A DNA stretch of 64,000 nt from Dehalogenimonas lykanthroporepellens BL-DC-9 (lineage in GTDB: Bacteria; Chloroflexota; Dehalococcoidia; Dehalococcoidales; Dehalococcoidaceae). The DNA is taken from the NCBI GenBank assembly GCA_000143165.1, contig CP002084.1, positions 310,001 to 374,000 on the forward strand, given 5' to 3'. Under the pieces are notes generated by a model. That model made no database searches. It worked only from the letters and a program-made list of their open reading frames with translations, and was not told the origin of the DNA. The translations under genes and the position numbers were made by a program. This document shows, piece by piece, positions 25,399-34,275 of the stretch (within the stretch, counting starts at the first letter, position 1; every line of letters begins with the position of its first letter).

Positions 25399-26244
25399 AT
25401 GCGAGATATTCAGGCTTCGGAGATAACCGCAATGGTGGCTCGTTTGGCTGATGAAGCCTGCCACCGGCTTGAGCCCGACGTTGTGGAAGCCCTGATTCGG
25501 GCGCGCGATGCCGAAAACTCAGCCCTTGCCCGTGAATTGCTGGCCAGTCTTCTGGAAAATGCCCGCCTGGCTCCGCAATTACAGCGTCCCCTGTGCCAGG
25601 ATACCGGGGTCGCGGTAGTGTTCATCGATGTCGGCCAGGAAGCTCATGTTGTCGGCGGCAGTCTGGAAGACGCCATAGTCGATGGGGTTCGACAGGGATA
25701 TGACCGGGGTTATCTGCGCAAGTCGATGGTGACCGATCCGGTGAACCAACGGCGGAATACCGGTGACAATACGCCGCCGGTTATTCATTACCGTGTAGTG
25801 CCGGGCAACGAAATCAGGATCAACCTGATGGCCAAGGGTTCCGGAGCTGAAAATATGAGCCGATTGTTCATGCTCAAACCGGCCGAAGGTCGTTCCGGGG
25901 TTATCGAAGCCGTTCTGACCACGGTTACCGAGGCCGGAGGCAAAGCCTGCCCCCCGGTCATTATCGGTATCGGTATTGGCGGTACCGCTGAAGCGGCAAT
26001 GATAGGCGCCAAACGTTCGCTGTTGCGAAAGACCGGGCAACCTGCCCGGGACAGCGATGTCGCCGATCTGGAAAGGGAAATCCTGGACCGGGTCAACCTC
26101 ACCGGTACCGGCACCCTTGGTCTGGGTGGAACGGTAACGGCTCTGGCGGTACATATAGATATGATGCCCAGCCACATTGCCAGTCTGCCGGTGGCTGTCA
26201 ATCTGCAGTGCCACAGTGCCCGTCACAGGGGAGCGACGATATGA
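25399..26244 (+). CDS. Fumarase (class I), alpha subunit
   Basis: 281 residues from the ATG at 25399; an in-frame ATG at 25363 falls inside the -35 box. It is the N-terminal part of a two-subunit class I 4Fe-4S fumarase: RPLCQDTGVAVVF and the N-P-x-R-R segment VTDPVNQRRNTGDNTP, AKGSGAENMSR, and a Cys in GKACPPVIIGIGIGG; these three regions carry the cluster cysteines. It hydrates fumarate to malate. The gene overlaps the beta subunit gene by 4 nt (ATGA). Confidence 0.92.
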   Translation: MRDIQASEITAMVARLADEACHRLEPDVVEALIRARDAENSALARELLASLLENARLAPQLQRPLCQDTGVAVVFIDVGQEAHVVGGSLEDAIVDGVRQGYDRGYLRKSMVTDPVNQRRNTGDNTPPVIHYRVVPGNEIRINLMAKGSGAENMSRLFMLKPAEGRSGVIEAVLTTVTEAGGKACPPVIIGIGIGGTAEAAMIGAKRSLLRKTGQPARDSDVADLEREILDRVNLTGTGTLGLGGTVTALAVHIDMMPSHIASLPVAVNLQCHSARHRGATI

Positions 26245-26816
26245 CCGAACCTCAATGGCGCGAAATAAGATTGCCACTGCCTCAAGAGGTATTAGACGGA
26301 TTACGAGCCGGAGACAGACTCCTGTTATCCGGGACGATATATGCCGCTCGTGACGCGGCGCATAAAAAGTTCATTGAAACACTGGATAAGGGTCAGGAGT
26401 TGCCCCTGGAGCTGGCCTCGTCAGTTATTTACTATATGGGTCCGACGCCAGCCCGGCCTGGAGAAATCATCGGTGCCTGCGGGCCGACCACCAGTGCCCG
26501 CATGGATAGATATACCCCTCGCTTAATTGCCGGCGGCTTGAGGGTGATGATGGGCAAGGGTGACCGTTCTGCCGAGGTCATCGAGGCGATGAAAAAACAC
26601 GGGGCAGTCTATCTGACCGCCATCGGTGGCGCCGGCGCTCTGTTATCCCTTCGGGTGTCCTCGGTGGAAACAGTGGCATACCCGGAACTGGGCACCGAAG
26701 CGGTTTTGAAAATGGAAATTGAAAGGTTTCCCGCTGTGGTGGCCATAGATGCCGAGGGCAATAATCTTTTCGATACGGGGCCGCGGCAATATCGGGTGAT
26801 CTCTGAGGAGGTATGA
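26241..26816 (+). CDS. Fumarase (class I), beta subunit
   Basis: 191 residues from ATG 26241, overlapping the alpha gene. Shows LLSGTIYAARDAAHKKF, the PTPARPGEIIGACGPTTSARMD catalytic region with its loop of conserved G-P-T-T residues, and MMGKGDRSAEVIEAMKKHG near residue 100. It supplies the second half of the active site. Standard length for the split enzyme, which is typical of archaea and anaerobes. Confidence 0.92.
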   Translation: MTEPQWREIRLPLPQEVLDGLRAGDRLLLSGTIYAARDAAHKKFIETLDKGQELPLELASSVIYYMGPTPARPGEIIGACGPTTSARMDRYTPRLIAGGLRVMMGKGDRSAEVIEAMKKHGAVYLTAIGGAGALLSLRVSSVETVAYPELGTEAVLKMEIERFPAVVAIDAEGNNLFDTGPRQYRVISEEV

Positions 26817-26817
26817 T

Positions 26818-27159
26818 ATGGGCTGTATTTTTTGTCAGATAGCCGCTGGAGAGACCCCTGCGGAAATATTACATAAAGATAAATCAGTAATTGCGATTCG
26901 AGATATTTCTCCACAAGCCCCGGTTCATGTGCTGGTTATGCCTGTCGCTCATATCGACAGTCTGGCGAGCCTTGGCGACGGAGAGGTTGACCTTGTCGGG
27001 CATGTTTTTGAAGTGGTCAATGAAATCGCTCGCCGTGAAGGAATAGTCGCTACCGGATATCGGGTGGCGGTTAACTCTGGTCAGGAAGGCGGACAGGTAG
27101 TGGGACACCTGCATTTCCATCTTCTTGGTGGCCGGCAACTATCCGGGCAACTGGGATAG
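26818..27159 (+). CDS. HIT family hydrolase
   Basis: 113 residues with the histidine triad GHLHFHLLGG at about residues 98-107 and the N-terminal zinc-like CIFCQIAAGE segment seen in Hint/HinT proteins. Such enzymes hydrolyse nucleoside phosphoramidates. It starts one base after the fumarase beta stop and is therefore in the fumarase operon, without an evident metabolic link. Confidence 0.92.
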   Translation: MGCIFCQIAAGETPAEILHKDKSVIAIRDISPQAPVHVLVMPVAHIDSLASLGDGEVDLVGHVFEVVNEIARREGIVATGYRVAVNSGQEGGQVVGHLHFHLLGGRQLSGQLG

Positions 27160-27216
27160 GCCGTTTATCGATCAGGCCCAGGAATGAGCATGGGGTTCTT
27201 CAAACAGGAGTAATTA

Positions 27217-27933
27217 TTGAGCAATACCATCCGGGAAGGCCTTAAGGCGGCTTTTCCCATCGTACTGGGTTACCTGCCTGTCGGCATGGCTTACGGGGTT
27301 CTGGCCAGGAGCGCCGGTCTGTCGGTAATGGAGACGACCGGCATGAGCCTTTTCGTTTTCGCCGGAGCGTCTCAATTCATCGCTGTCAGTATGTTGGGAG
27401 CCGGCGCCGGAGTTTATTCGGTTGTTTTGACTACGTTTGTGGTCAATTCCCGGCATATGCTCATGACCTCCGCTCTGGCCCGCTATTTCCCGGGCTTGGC
27501 GCTAAAGAAGATGATACCGTTGTCCGGCCAGGTAACTGACGAATCATTTGCGTTAGCTATGTCGGATACCTCGCGTATTGCCGGCAAACCTGATTATCTG
27601 CTGGTTTTGCAGATGACCGCTTACGGGGCATGGGTTACCGGTTCAGTTGCCGGGGCGCTGTTCGGTTCTGTAATCGATTCCGCTTCCTTTGGTATCCCTT
27701 TCGCTATGACGGCGCTTTTTATCTGTCTGCTGGTGATGCAGGTCACGAAACGTCTGCACTTGGTTGTCGCAGTGACCGCAGGCATAATCGCTCTGGGTTT
27801 ACAAGGAGTTCTGCCGAACAATCTACATATCATCATTGCCGCCGTCGGCGCCTCAGCAGTCGGCCTGTGGTTGTCATCGCGACGTACCGATTCGGATAAT
27901 GGTTGGCCGGAGATTGAGGTCGGGAACCGATGA
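27217..27933 (+). CDS. azlC: AzlC family amino acid permease
   Basis: 238 residues, TTG start with AGGAG at 27206-27210. Seven or so hydrophobic helices; the N-terminal AFPIVLGYLPVGMAYGVLA and SQFIAVSMLGAG segments are typical of AzlC. With AzlD it exports branched-chain amino acids in characterised cases. It overlaps azlD by 4 nt. Confidence 0.9.
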   Translation: MSNTIREGLKAAFPIVLGYLPVGMAYGVLARSAGLSVMETTGMSLFVFAGASQFIAVSMLGAGAGVYSVVLTTFVVNSRHMLMTSALARYFPGLALKKMIPLSGQVTDESFALAMSDTSRIAGKPDYLLVLQMTAYGAWVTGSVAGALFGSVIDSASFGIPFAMTALFICLLVMQVTKRLHLVVAVTAGIIALGLQGVLPNNLHIIIAAVGASAVGLWLSSRRTDSDNGWPEIEVGNR

Positions 27934-28244
27934 GGCCGGAAATCGCTTTCATGATCGCCGGTATGACTCTGGTCACTTTTATACCCAGATTCTTGCCGAT
28001 GGCCCTGATGAGCCGATTGAAGATATCAGGAAAGCTGAGTCTTTTTCTGGAATTTGTCCCGGTGGCGGTGCTGTCGGCACTGGTTTTCCCCGCTGTTTTT
28101 GTCGGTGACGACAGGAGCCTGAGTCTTTCGCCTCAACTGTTGGTCCCGGCAGTCATGGTGTTATTGTTTGCCCACCGGACACGAAATCTCTGGGGTTCGG
28201 TTGTCCTCGGTATGGCGATATACTGGTTACTGAGCGAATTATAA
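27930..28244 (+). CDS. azlD: AzlD family protein, branched-chain amino acid transport
   Basis: 104 residues, three to four transmembrane helices; contains the AzlD signature FIPRFLPMALM near residue 20. Small partner of AzlC. Its stop lies 11 bp from the convergent Nudix gene, with no clear terminator between them. Confidence 0.88.
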   Translation: MRPEIAFMIAGMTLVTFIPRFLPMALMSRLKISGKLSLFLEFVPVAVLSALVFPAVFVGDDRSLSLSPQLLVPAVMVLLFAHRTRNLWGSVVLGMAIYWLLSEL

Positions 28245-28255
28245 CGAAACGAAAA

Positions 28256-28810
28256 TTACCGGGCGCCGTTGTTTTGGAGATAGAACAGCAGGCCGGCAAT
28301 ACTTTTTCCGTCACGGATGCGTCCGTCCTTTATCATGCGCAGGACTTCCTGTTTATTGGCCTCGATGACGGTTATTTCGGCGGTATCTTCGGCGGTCAAT
28401 CGGTCAGGGGTCAGGTCCTCAGCCAGGAACAAGTGCAGTAATTCGGTCGAATAACCGGGAGCGGAATAAAACGAAGTCAGCCTGGTAACGCGTTCCGGGC
28501 GGTATCCGGTTTCTTCTCTGAGTTCTCTTCGCACCGCAGTTCCCGGTGATTCTCCCGGCTCAATGCCGCCGGCAGGTATCTCCAGAAGTTCCTGGCCGAC
28601 CGGGTGGCGGTACTGGCGAACCAGCAACAGCTTACCTTCGTTATTCACGGTCACCACTGCCACCGCTTCGGGGTATTCCACTACATCCCAGACTTTATTC
28701 CGGCCGTCCGGACTTCGGATTATATCCTGACTGACGGTAATCATTCTGCCAGTGAAGACTGTATGTCTGACAGGTTCGGGACTATCAGACACCGGCCGGC
28801 ACCTTTGCAT
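28256..28810 (-). CDS. Nudix hydrolase, ADP-ribose pyrophosphatase type
   Basis: 184 residues if it starts at ATG 28810; a GTG at 28792 has a better AAAGG spacing. The Nudix box G-x5-E-x7-REUxEExGU is complete, running from GGIEPGES to RREL and REETGY near residues 96-118. The domain arrangement (VVEYPEAVAVVTVN, LLVRQYRHPVGQELLEIPAG) matches ADP-ribose/ADP-sugar pyrophosphatases. It overlaps the acetyltransferase gene upstream by 26 nt and belongs to the nadK-acetyltransferase-Nudix unit, which fits a role in NAD-derived metabolite clean-up. Confidence 0.88.
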   Translation of the reverse strand: MQRCRPVSDSPEPVRHTVFTGRMITVSQDIIRSPDGRNKVWDVVEYPEAVAVVTVNNEGKLLLVRQYRHPVGQELLEIPAGGIEPGESPGTAVRRELREETGYRPERVTRLTSFYSAPGYSTELLHLFLAEDLTPDRLTAEDTAEITVIEANKQEVLRMIKDGRIRDGKSIAGLLFYLQNNGAR

Positions 28811-29255
28811 GGAAGGTCATGGCTGATTCATCGCAATCGGGGAACTTGGGACAACGGTAGCATTCACCCCAGACTTTATGGGGCAGTTCCTTTTTTTCAA
28901 CAGCCTGGAAACCGCAAGTGCCGAAGAACACCGGCTGGTATGTAAGACAAAAAACCGTGTTGATTCCCAGGGACGCGGCTTCATCCAGGCAGGCGTTAAC
29001 CAGGGCGGTGCCCATTTTCTGGCGTCGTCTTTCTGTTTCCACCGCCAGAGACTTGACTTCGGCCAAATCAGCCCAGCTTATATGAAGGGCGGCGCAGGCC
29101 AGAACCTTATCGCCATCCTTGATAACGAAGAAGTCGCGGATATTTTCATATATCTCGGACAGGGGACGAGCCAGCATCTGCCCCTGCTCGGCGTGTGAAT
29201 TTACCAGTTTGTGGATTTGCTTGGCGTCGGCAATGGTGGCCTTTTCTACTTTCAT
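28785..29255 (-). CDS. GNAT acetyltransferase, short N-acetylglutamate synthase-like
   Basis: 156 residues. A GNAT fold with IADAKQIHKLVNSHAEQGQML at the front (split here by the IHKLVN helix), the acetyl-CoA loop ERRRQKMGTALV, and the C-terminal Cys-containing RCPKFPDCDESAM motif. These features match the short ArgA-like N-acetylglutamate synthases of bacteria that lack the kinase-like domain. It would make N-acetylglutamate for arginine synthesis. It starts in the stop of nadK. Function by similarity only. Confidence 0.75.
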   Translation of the reverse strand: MKVEKATIADAKQIHKLVNSHAEQGQMLARPLSEIYENIRDFFVIKDGDKVLACAALHISWADLAEVKSLAVETERRRQKMGTALVNACLDEAASLGINTVFCLTYQPVFFGTCGFQAVEKKELPHKVWGECYRCPKFPDCDESAMTFHAKVPAGV

Positions 29256-30103
29256 CAGTTTCGGTTACCTTTCAGTTTATGGGCGGTTTTGATATAAAAA
29301 GAGTCAGGGTCGCTCAGCCGGAGGAATCTCAGCCGGTGATGACTGGTACGGACCTGTATCACATCCCCGGTGGCCGCATCGATGTTGATATGGCCGTCAA
29401 TGCACAGAGTTGCCTGATGATTGGTGCTGACATTCAGACTGACAGGCTTGTCACCGGGTACCACCAGTGTATAGCTCTGTTCCAAGTGGGGAAGAATGGG
29501 GGTCAAGAGCATATCCGGGGATTGAGGATGCATCACCGGTCCCCCGGCGGCAAAGTTGTAACCAGTGGAACCGGTTGCCGAAGCGACGATCACGCCATCA
29601 CCATTGTAAGTGGCATAATGTACTTTGTCGATATGGCAATCGACACTGATAATCCGGGCAATTCCGCCGCGGGCGACGACGACGTCGTTGACGGCAAAGA
29701 AGTTTTGTGTTTGGGACTGCCGTCCGTCATGAGGAATATAATCGGCTTCGAGCACGGTGCGCCAATCGTCCCAACCCTCGCCGGCTATCAGTCGAGGCAA
29801 CATTTCCAAGGCCTGGTCGGCGGAAAGCTCGGTCATGAATCCCAATTTGCCCAGATTGACACTGGTTATCGGGATATCGAGTGGCAGGGCCGCCTGAGCC
29901 GCCCTCAGGATGGTACCGTCGCCTCCGGTGGTAATGATGAGTTCGGTACCGGCTATTTTATCTTTCAATTTCGGCCCGTCCCAGGCTGAGCATAACCAGT
30001 GGTCACCGGCGACACTCGTCAACTCCCGGGCAATCTGTTTGGCGATATCCAGTGCTGACTGGTTCAGGGGATGATATACGATGCCGATACGTTTGAATTT
30101 CAT
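29255..30103 (-). CDS. nadK: NAD kinase
   Basis: 282 residues. The GGDGT motif (TTGGDGTILRA, about residue 60) and the second conserved TGSTGYNFAAGGP motif are present, as is AVNDVVVARG. It phosphorylates NAD to NADP. It heads a three-gene minus-strand unit with the acetyltransferase and the Nudix gene, with start/stop overlaps. Confidence 0.95.
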   Translation of the reverse strand: MKFKRIGIVYHPLNQSALDIAKQIARELTSVAGDHWLCSAWDGPKLKDKIAGTELIITTGGDGTILRAAQAALPLDIPITSVNLGKLGFMTELSADQALEMLPRLIAGEGWDDWRTVLEADYIPHDGRQSQTQNFFAVNDVVVARGGIARIISVDCHIDKVHYATYNGDGVIVASATGSTGYNFAAGGPVMHPQSPDMLLTPILPHLEQSYTLVVPGDKPVSLNVSTNHQATLCIDGHINIDAATGDVIQVRTSHHRLRFLRLSDPDSFYIKTAHKLKGNRN

Positions 30104-30160
30104 GAATTACCTTCTGTCTAAAATGAATGTAACACCGGTCCCTAAAGGTGCCAAAGCCGT

Positions 30161-30499
30161 CTAACGGCGACGGGCGAGGATAATGAAGGCAATACCGAAA
30201 GCGGCAATGCCGATGCCCACGAGTGACAGAAAGGTGACGTCCGGCTGGCTCATCAGGTAGCCGATGACCGTGGTGGCGGCGCCTCCCAGGATGATCAGGA
30301 TGCCCAGCAATTGGAGTTGAGGATATTTAATACCCGATCTAGCCGCGGTATTACCTGCTCCGCCGGTGGCAGGGCGCGCCGACTTAGCGGCTTTGCTTTG
30401 TCGCTGGACTTCCTGCGTTACCGATTTCATACGGCTGGCGCCGACAAGAAGCAGAATGACGGCCAAGACCAGTAACAGCTCACCAGGTCCGATTTTCAT
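30161..30499 (-). CDS. TatA/B-like N-terminus plus membrane hairpin, unknown
   Basis: 112 residues. The N-terminal helix IGPGELLLVLAVILLLVGA strongly recalls the TatA/TatB signature (Gly-Pro-x-Glu followed by a hydrophobic helix and a Gly), then a basic amphipathic stretch and an Ala/Gly-rich linker. Unlike TatA, two more transmembrane helices follow (about residues 62-83 and 90-108). It may be a TatA paralogue fused to a membrane anchor, or an unrelated membrane protein that happens to share the motif. No tatC is nearby. Confidence 0.5.
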   Translation of the reverse strand: MKIGPGELLLVLAVILLLVGASRMKSVTQEVQRQSKAAKSARPATGGAGNTAARSGIKYPQLQLLGILIILGGAATTVIGYLMSQPDVTFLSLVGIGIAAFGIAFIILARRR

Positions 30500-30577
30500 A
30501 ATGTAACGGTGTAATCACTCCCAACGTATTGAAGCTAATGATAGCATAATACAGCTGAAAAATATAATACCCTTTCT

Positions 30578-30607
30578 TTGACACGGCTCCCGCACTTCGG
30601 CTAATCT
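30578..30607 (+). promoter_or_regulatory. leaderless promoter of the MaoC-like pair
   Basis: Perfect TTGACA (30578-30583), 18-nt spacer, TAATCT (30602-30607), then 6 nt to the ATG at 30614. The transcript should start at the A of the start codon. No ribosome-binding site is present. Confidence 0.6.
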
Positions 30608-30613
30608 TTAACG

Positions 30614-31036
30614 ATGGAACGTATCCCCATCGAGGAATTAAAAGACCGAGCCGGTTACGATTTGTCCGTATTGACTTTTGACATTGAAAAAGGATTGGCG
30701 GGCAGGTTCACCGCCGCGGTCGGTGACGAAAATCCGTTATGGCTGGAGCAGGCTCCGCCCTCTATGATACCGGCTCTGGGTTTCGATAGCATATATGAGA
30801 TTCTGTCTTCCGCGGATGATGTTGCCGTTCTGCACGGGGCTACCGATGTGGAGTTTCACAACCCTGTCATGATTGGTGATACTATAACTATGGTGGCCAG
30901 AATAGCATCGACCCGGGAAAGACGCACATCACGGGGCTTGACGGTATTCGTTAATTTCGATATCGCCTATACTAATCAGAGAGGCGACGCTGTGGCATCC
31001 TGCCGCCAGACTGCGCTGGTGAATCGGGATGGGTGA
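30614..31036 (+). CDS. MaoC-like dehydratase, first subunit (HadA/FAS1-N type)
   Basis: 140 residues with a hot-dog fold pattern: FTAAVGDENPLW near residues 33-44 (in place of the catalytic A-x-D-x-N-x-x-H), then DVEFHNPVMIGDTI. The catalytic His is replaced by Leu/Trp, as in the non-catalytic HadA-type subunit. With the next gene, which overlaps it by 8 nt, it forms a two-part (R)-3-hydroxyacyl dehydratase. Pathway unknown; fatty-acid synthesis or degradation is likely. Confidence 0.78.
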   Translation: MERIPIEELKDRAGYDLSVLTFDIEKGLAGRFTAAVGDENPLWLEQAPPSMIPALGFDSIYEILSSADDVAVLHGATDVEFHNPVMIGDTITMVARIASTRERRTSRGLTVFVNFDIAYTNQRGDAVASCRQTALVNRDG

Positions 31037-31451
31037 ACGTCTGCTGTTCTCTAAAATCTGTATTGAGCAGGAGATTCCCGAACTGGTCAAGTATCCAACT
31101 TCCCGTCAACTGGTGATGTACGCCGGGGCCTCCGGTGATTATAATCCGATTCATTATGACCGGGCTGTAGCCTTGGCTCGAGGATTGCCGGGCATAGTGG
31201 TTCATGGCCAGCTTGTCAGCGCCTGGCTGATGCAATTGCTGACTGACTGGCTTGGTGTTTCCGGCTGTGTTCGGAAGTTTTCCGTCGGCTACAAGGCCAT
31301 GACTTTTCCAGGAGAACCTTTGACCTGCCGTGGCCGGGTAACCGGCAAGTCGGAAACGGGCGACAACCAGATAACGATATCAGTTTGGGCGGAAAATCCG
31401 CGCGGCGAAAAAACCGTTACCGGAACTGCTGTTGTTGAGCTTTCCTCATAA
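31029..31451 (+). CDS. MaoC-like dehydratase, catalytic subunit (HadB type)
   Basis: 140 residues. The hydratase-2 motif YAGASGDYNPIHYD (Asp and His catalytic, residues about 33-46) is intact, followed by GIVVHGQLVSAWLMQ. It dehydrates (R)-3-hydroxyacyl thioesters or hydrates enoyl thioesters. It overlaps the first subunit gene. The bipartite arrangement matches HadAB-type dehydratases. Confidence 0.85.
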   Translation: MGERLLFSKICIEQEIPELVKYPTSRQLVMYAGASGDYNPIHYDRAVALARGLPGIVVHGQLVSAWLMQLLTDWLGVSGCVRKFSVGYKAMTFPGEPLTCRGRVTGKSETGDNQITISVWAENPRGEKTVTGTAVVELSS

Positions 31452-31507
31452 GGTCGGTTGTATTCTTCCTGTTTCCATTCGCTTATCTTGAAGTATCTTA
31501 CGTGTGA

Positions 31508-31536
31508 TTGACACCCAGGAATTCCGAAGTTAAACT
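31508..31536 (+). promoter_or_regulatory. promoter of the tldD operon
   Basis: Perfect TTGACA (31508-31513), 17-nt spacer, TAAACT (31531-31536); TSS about 31543, and AAGGAAG before the tldD ATG serves as ribosome-binding site. Confidence 0.6.
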
Positions 31537-31564
31537 AAAATATAGCCTGTATTAAGGAAGTATT

Positions 31565-32941
31565 ATGTTCGACATAGACCAGGCCTCAGCATATCTTCAC
31601 GACCGATTGGCGCGTTACAAGGCCGACCACATTGAAATCCATCTTGAGGAAACCGAAGCAACTGCCGTATCCTATCGTGGACGTGAACTGGAAACGGTTA
31701 CCCGTACCCGGGACGGTGGCGGTAATGTCAGAGCTTTGGTCAATGGAGGCTGGGGTTTCGTCAGCTTTAATTCACTGGAGGACATGGATCATCGAATAGA
31801 GCAGGCGGTGGAAAGAGCCCGGCTTGCCGGCGATGGCAACAGCGAATTCGCTCAGGTTGCGCCGGTTAACGACAAGGTCGTCATCGATGATGAGCATGAC
31901 CCTCGTCTGGTAAGTCTGGATGAAAAGAAGAAGCTCCTTGATGAATATAATGAGGCGATGTGGTCGGTATCCGGCCTGCGAACCAGCGTCATCGGTTACG
32001 GGGATTCATTTCGCCGCACGATACTCCTGAACTCCTCCGGCAGTCATATCAGTCAGGAACGGGCCGATGTCACTCTGCGGGTCAATGCTGTCGCCGCCGG
32101 TGATGGCGATGTTCAGCAGTCCGGTATTTCGCTGGGCAGTCGAGGTTCCTTTAATGCGGTTCGGGGACTTCATTCGCAGGTGACAGAAACTGCGGAAAAG
32201 GCCCGGGCGCTGGTAGTCGCTCCTCAGGCGAAGGGCGGTGAATATACCGTGGTTCTGGACCCGGTACTGGCCGGTGTGTTTGTTCACGAAGCATTCGGCC
32301 ATCTGTCGGAAGCCGATCATATCTACGAAAACCCTCAACTGCGAGATGTAATGGTACTGGGACGCGAATTCGGGGGACAGCATTTGAACATCACAGATGA
32401 CGCTACTTTGACCCGGTTGCGCGGTGGTTATGCCTTTGACGACGAAGGAACTCCCGGACAGAAGGTTGAACTGATAAAAGAAGGTCGGTTGAACGCGAGA
32501 TTGCACTCCAGGGAAACAGCCGCCAGAATGAAAGAAGCCCCTTCGGGAAATGCCCGTTCCATTTCCTTCCGTCATCCTCCCATAGTTCGTATGGGTAATA
32601 CTTTCATCGAACCGGGAGACGTGACTTTTCAGCAGATGATCGGAGATATAGAAGAGGGCATCTATGCCCGTAACTGGTATGGGGGCACCACCTCGATGGA
32701 AATGTTTACCTTCTCCGCCGGAGAGGCTTATATGATACGCAAAGGCCGGGTCGAAGAACTCATCCGTCCGGTGGTTCTGTCCGGAAATGTGTTCGAAACG
32801 CTCAAGCGCATTGATGCCATCGGGGATGACCTGGACATGAATCAGGGTGGCGGTTGCGGAAAAGGCGGCCAGTCACCGCTGGCTGTTTCCAACGGGTCGC
32901 CACACATTCGAATCCGGCAGTGCCTGGTAGGAGGCCGATAA
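31565..32941 (+). CDS. tldD: TldD-family metalloprotease
   Basis: 458 residues. The zinc site HEAFGH (H-E-x3-H) is at about residue 241, and the C-terminal G-G-T-T-S-M-E-M-F and GNVFETLKRIDAIGDD segments are as in TldD. TldD pairs with TldE/PmbA to form a cage-like protease that cleaves unfolded or modified small peptides. The tldE partner follows after 2 nt. No peptide-antibiotic precursor is seen next to it. Confidence 0.93.
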   Translation: MFDIDQASAYLHDRLARYKADHIEIHLEETEATAVSYRGRELETVTRTRDGGGNVRALVNGGWGFVSFNSLEDMDHRIEQAVERARLAGDGNSEFAQVAPVNDKVVIDDEHDPRLVSLDEKKKLLDEYNEAMWSVSGLRTSVIGYGDSFRRTILLNSSGSHISQERADVTLRVNAVAAGDGDVQQSGISLGSRGSFNAVRGLHSQVTETAEKARALVVAPQAKGGEYTVVLDPVLAGVFVHEAFGHLSEADHIYENPQLRDVMVLGREFGGQHLNITDDATLTRLRGGYAFDDEGTPGQKVELIKEGRLNARLHSRETAARMKEAPSGNARSISFRHPPIVRMGNTFIEPGDVTFQQMIGDIEEGIYARNWYGGTTSMEMFTFSAGEAYMIRKGRVEELIRPVVLSGNVFETLKRIDAIGDDLDMNQGGGCGKGGQSPLAVSNGSPHIRIRQCLVGGR

Positions 32942-32943
32942 TC

Positions 32944-34251
32944 ATGGACAACAGAATGGAGTCATTGCTGGAAAAAGCCTCAAAATCGGCTGAGCAGGCG
33001 GATGTATTTATTGTTGAGAGCGAAGAGACGCCGGTAAATTTCGAAGCCAACCGTTTGAAGAGTTTAGAGGCACGTCAGAGTTCCAGTATTACCGTCCGGG
33101 TCATAAAGGACGGTCGCCTGGGTCTGGGCGTCAGTGCCAGACCCGATGATGATGATCGCGTACTGGAAATGGCACTGGAAACAGCGGCTTTCGGTCAGCC
33201 GGTGGGTTTCGAGCTACCTGGGATTCAGGAGTATCCTCAGGTGCCGACCTGGGATGACGCGGTAATCGAAGTCCTCGTAGCCGACATGGTGGATATGGGA
33301 CAACAGATGATCGAGGCGGTGACCAGCCGGTATCCGGATGTTCTGTGTGACGGCGGGGTGGAAACCGCCCGGGTAAGCGTGAAAATCATGAACACTCGAG
33401 GCGGTTTCTCTGAATATCGGAAAACCGTCATGGGGGTAGGGCTACAGGGATCCCGGATCAGGGGAACCGATATGCTGTTCGTTGGTGATGGACACGATGA
33501 CTGCAACGTCATCACCGGAACAGACGAAATTATCGCCAATGTCCTGACTCAGCTGGAAAGAGCGGAAAAAAACGTCGGCATTCATTCTGGCGAAATGCCT
33601 GTCATTTTCACTCCCTCCGGGGTGGCCAGCGCCTTCGTTCCGGCTCTGGCCGCGGCTCTCAACGGCAAGCTGGTCATGGAAGGCGCCTCACCACTGGCCG
33701 GCAAGCTTGGTGAGCAGGTATTCGATACGGGTTTTTCTCTGGTCGATGACCCGACGCTACCGATGAGACCGACCTCCAGGCTGGCCGATGACGAAGGTAT
33801 TGTCAGTAGGCGGACACCCCTGGTGAATCAGGGGCGGATAGCTTCTTTTTATTATGATCTTAAAACAGCCGCCCGGGCCGGGGCGGTAAGCACAGGTAAC
33901 GGTTCCCGTGGACGGGGAGGCGCTCCTTCACCTTCGGTCAGCGCTTTGACGGTTACTCCGGGACAGGTGAGTTTCGAAGATATGCTGGCCGGTATCCAGG
34001 AAGGGCTGGTTGTCGAATATCTCATGGGCGCCGAACAGGGTAACGTGCTGGGCGGAGATTTTTCCGGTAACGTTTTACTGGGCTATAAAGTGGAGAACGG
34101 GCAGATCACCGGCAGGGTCAAAGATACAGTAGTGGCCGGAAACATATACAAATTACTTAAAAACATCACCATCGGTTCCGATATCCGTTGGCAGGGAGGT
34201 TTGTTCTCGCCTTCGATTTTGTGTCCGGCGGTTTCGGTGGCGTCCCGGTAG
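32944..34251 (+). CDS. tldE: TldE/PmbA-family partner protein
   Basis: 435 residues from ATG 32944, two bases after the tldD stop. It has the TldD/PmbA fold but, as expected for TldE, no HExxxH motif. The segments SVKIMNTRGGFSEYRKTVMGVG and the C-terminal GNSSRGRGG-like loop (NGSRGRGGAPSPS) fit the family. It completes the heterodimeric peptidase. Confidence 0.9.
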   Translation: MDNRMESLLEKASKSAEQADVFIVESEETPVNFEANRLKSLEARQSSSITVRVIKDGRLGLGVSARPDDDDRVLEMALETAAFGQPVGFELPGIQEYPQVPTWDDAVIEVLVADMVDMGQQMIEAVTSRYPDVLCDGGVETARVSVKIMNTRGGFSEYRKTVMGVGLQGSRIRGTDMLFVGDGHDDCNVITGTDEIIANVLTQLERAEKNVGIHSGEMPVIFTPSGVASAFVPALAAALNGKLVMEGASPLAGKLGEQVFDTGFSLVDDPTLPMRPTSRLADDEGIVSRRTPLVNQGRIASFYYDLKTAARAGAVSTGNGSRGRGGAPSPSVSALTVTPGQVSFEDMLAGIQEGLVVEYLMGAEQGNVLGGDFSGNVLLGYKVENGQITGRVKDTVVAGNIYKLLKNITIGSDIRWQGGLFSPSILCPAVSVASR

Positions 34252-34275
34252 GCGACGCCTGCGGAGGTATTTATT

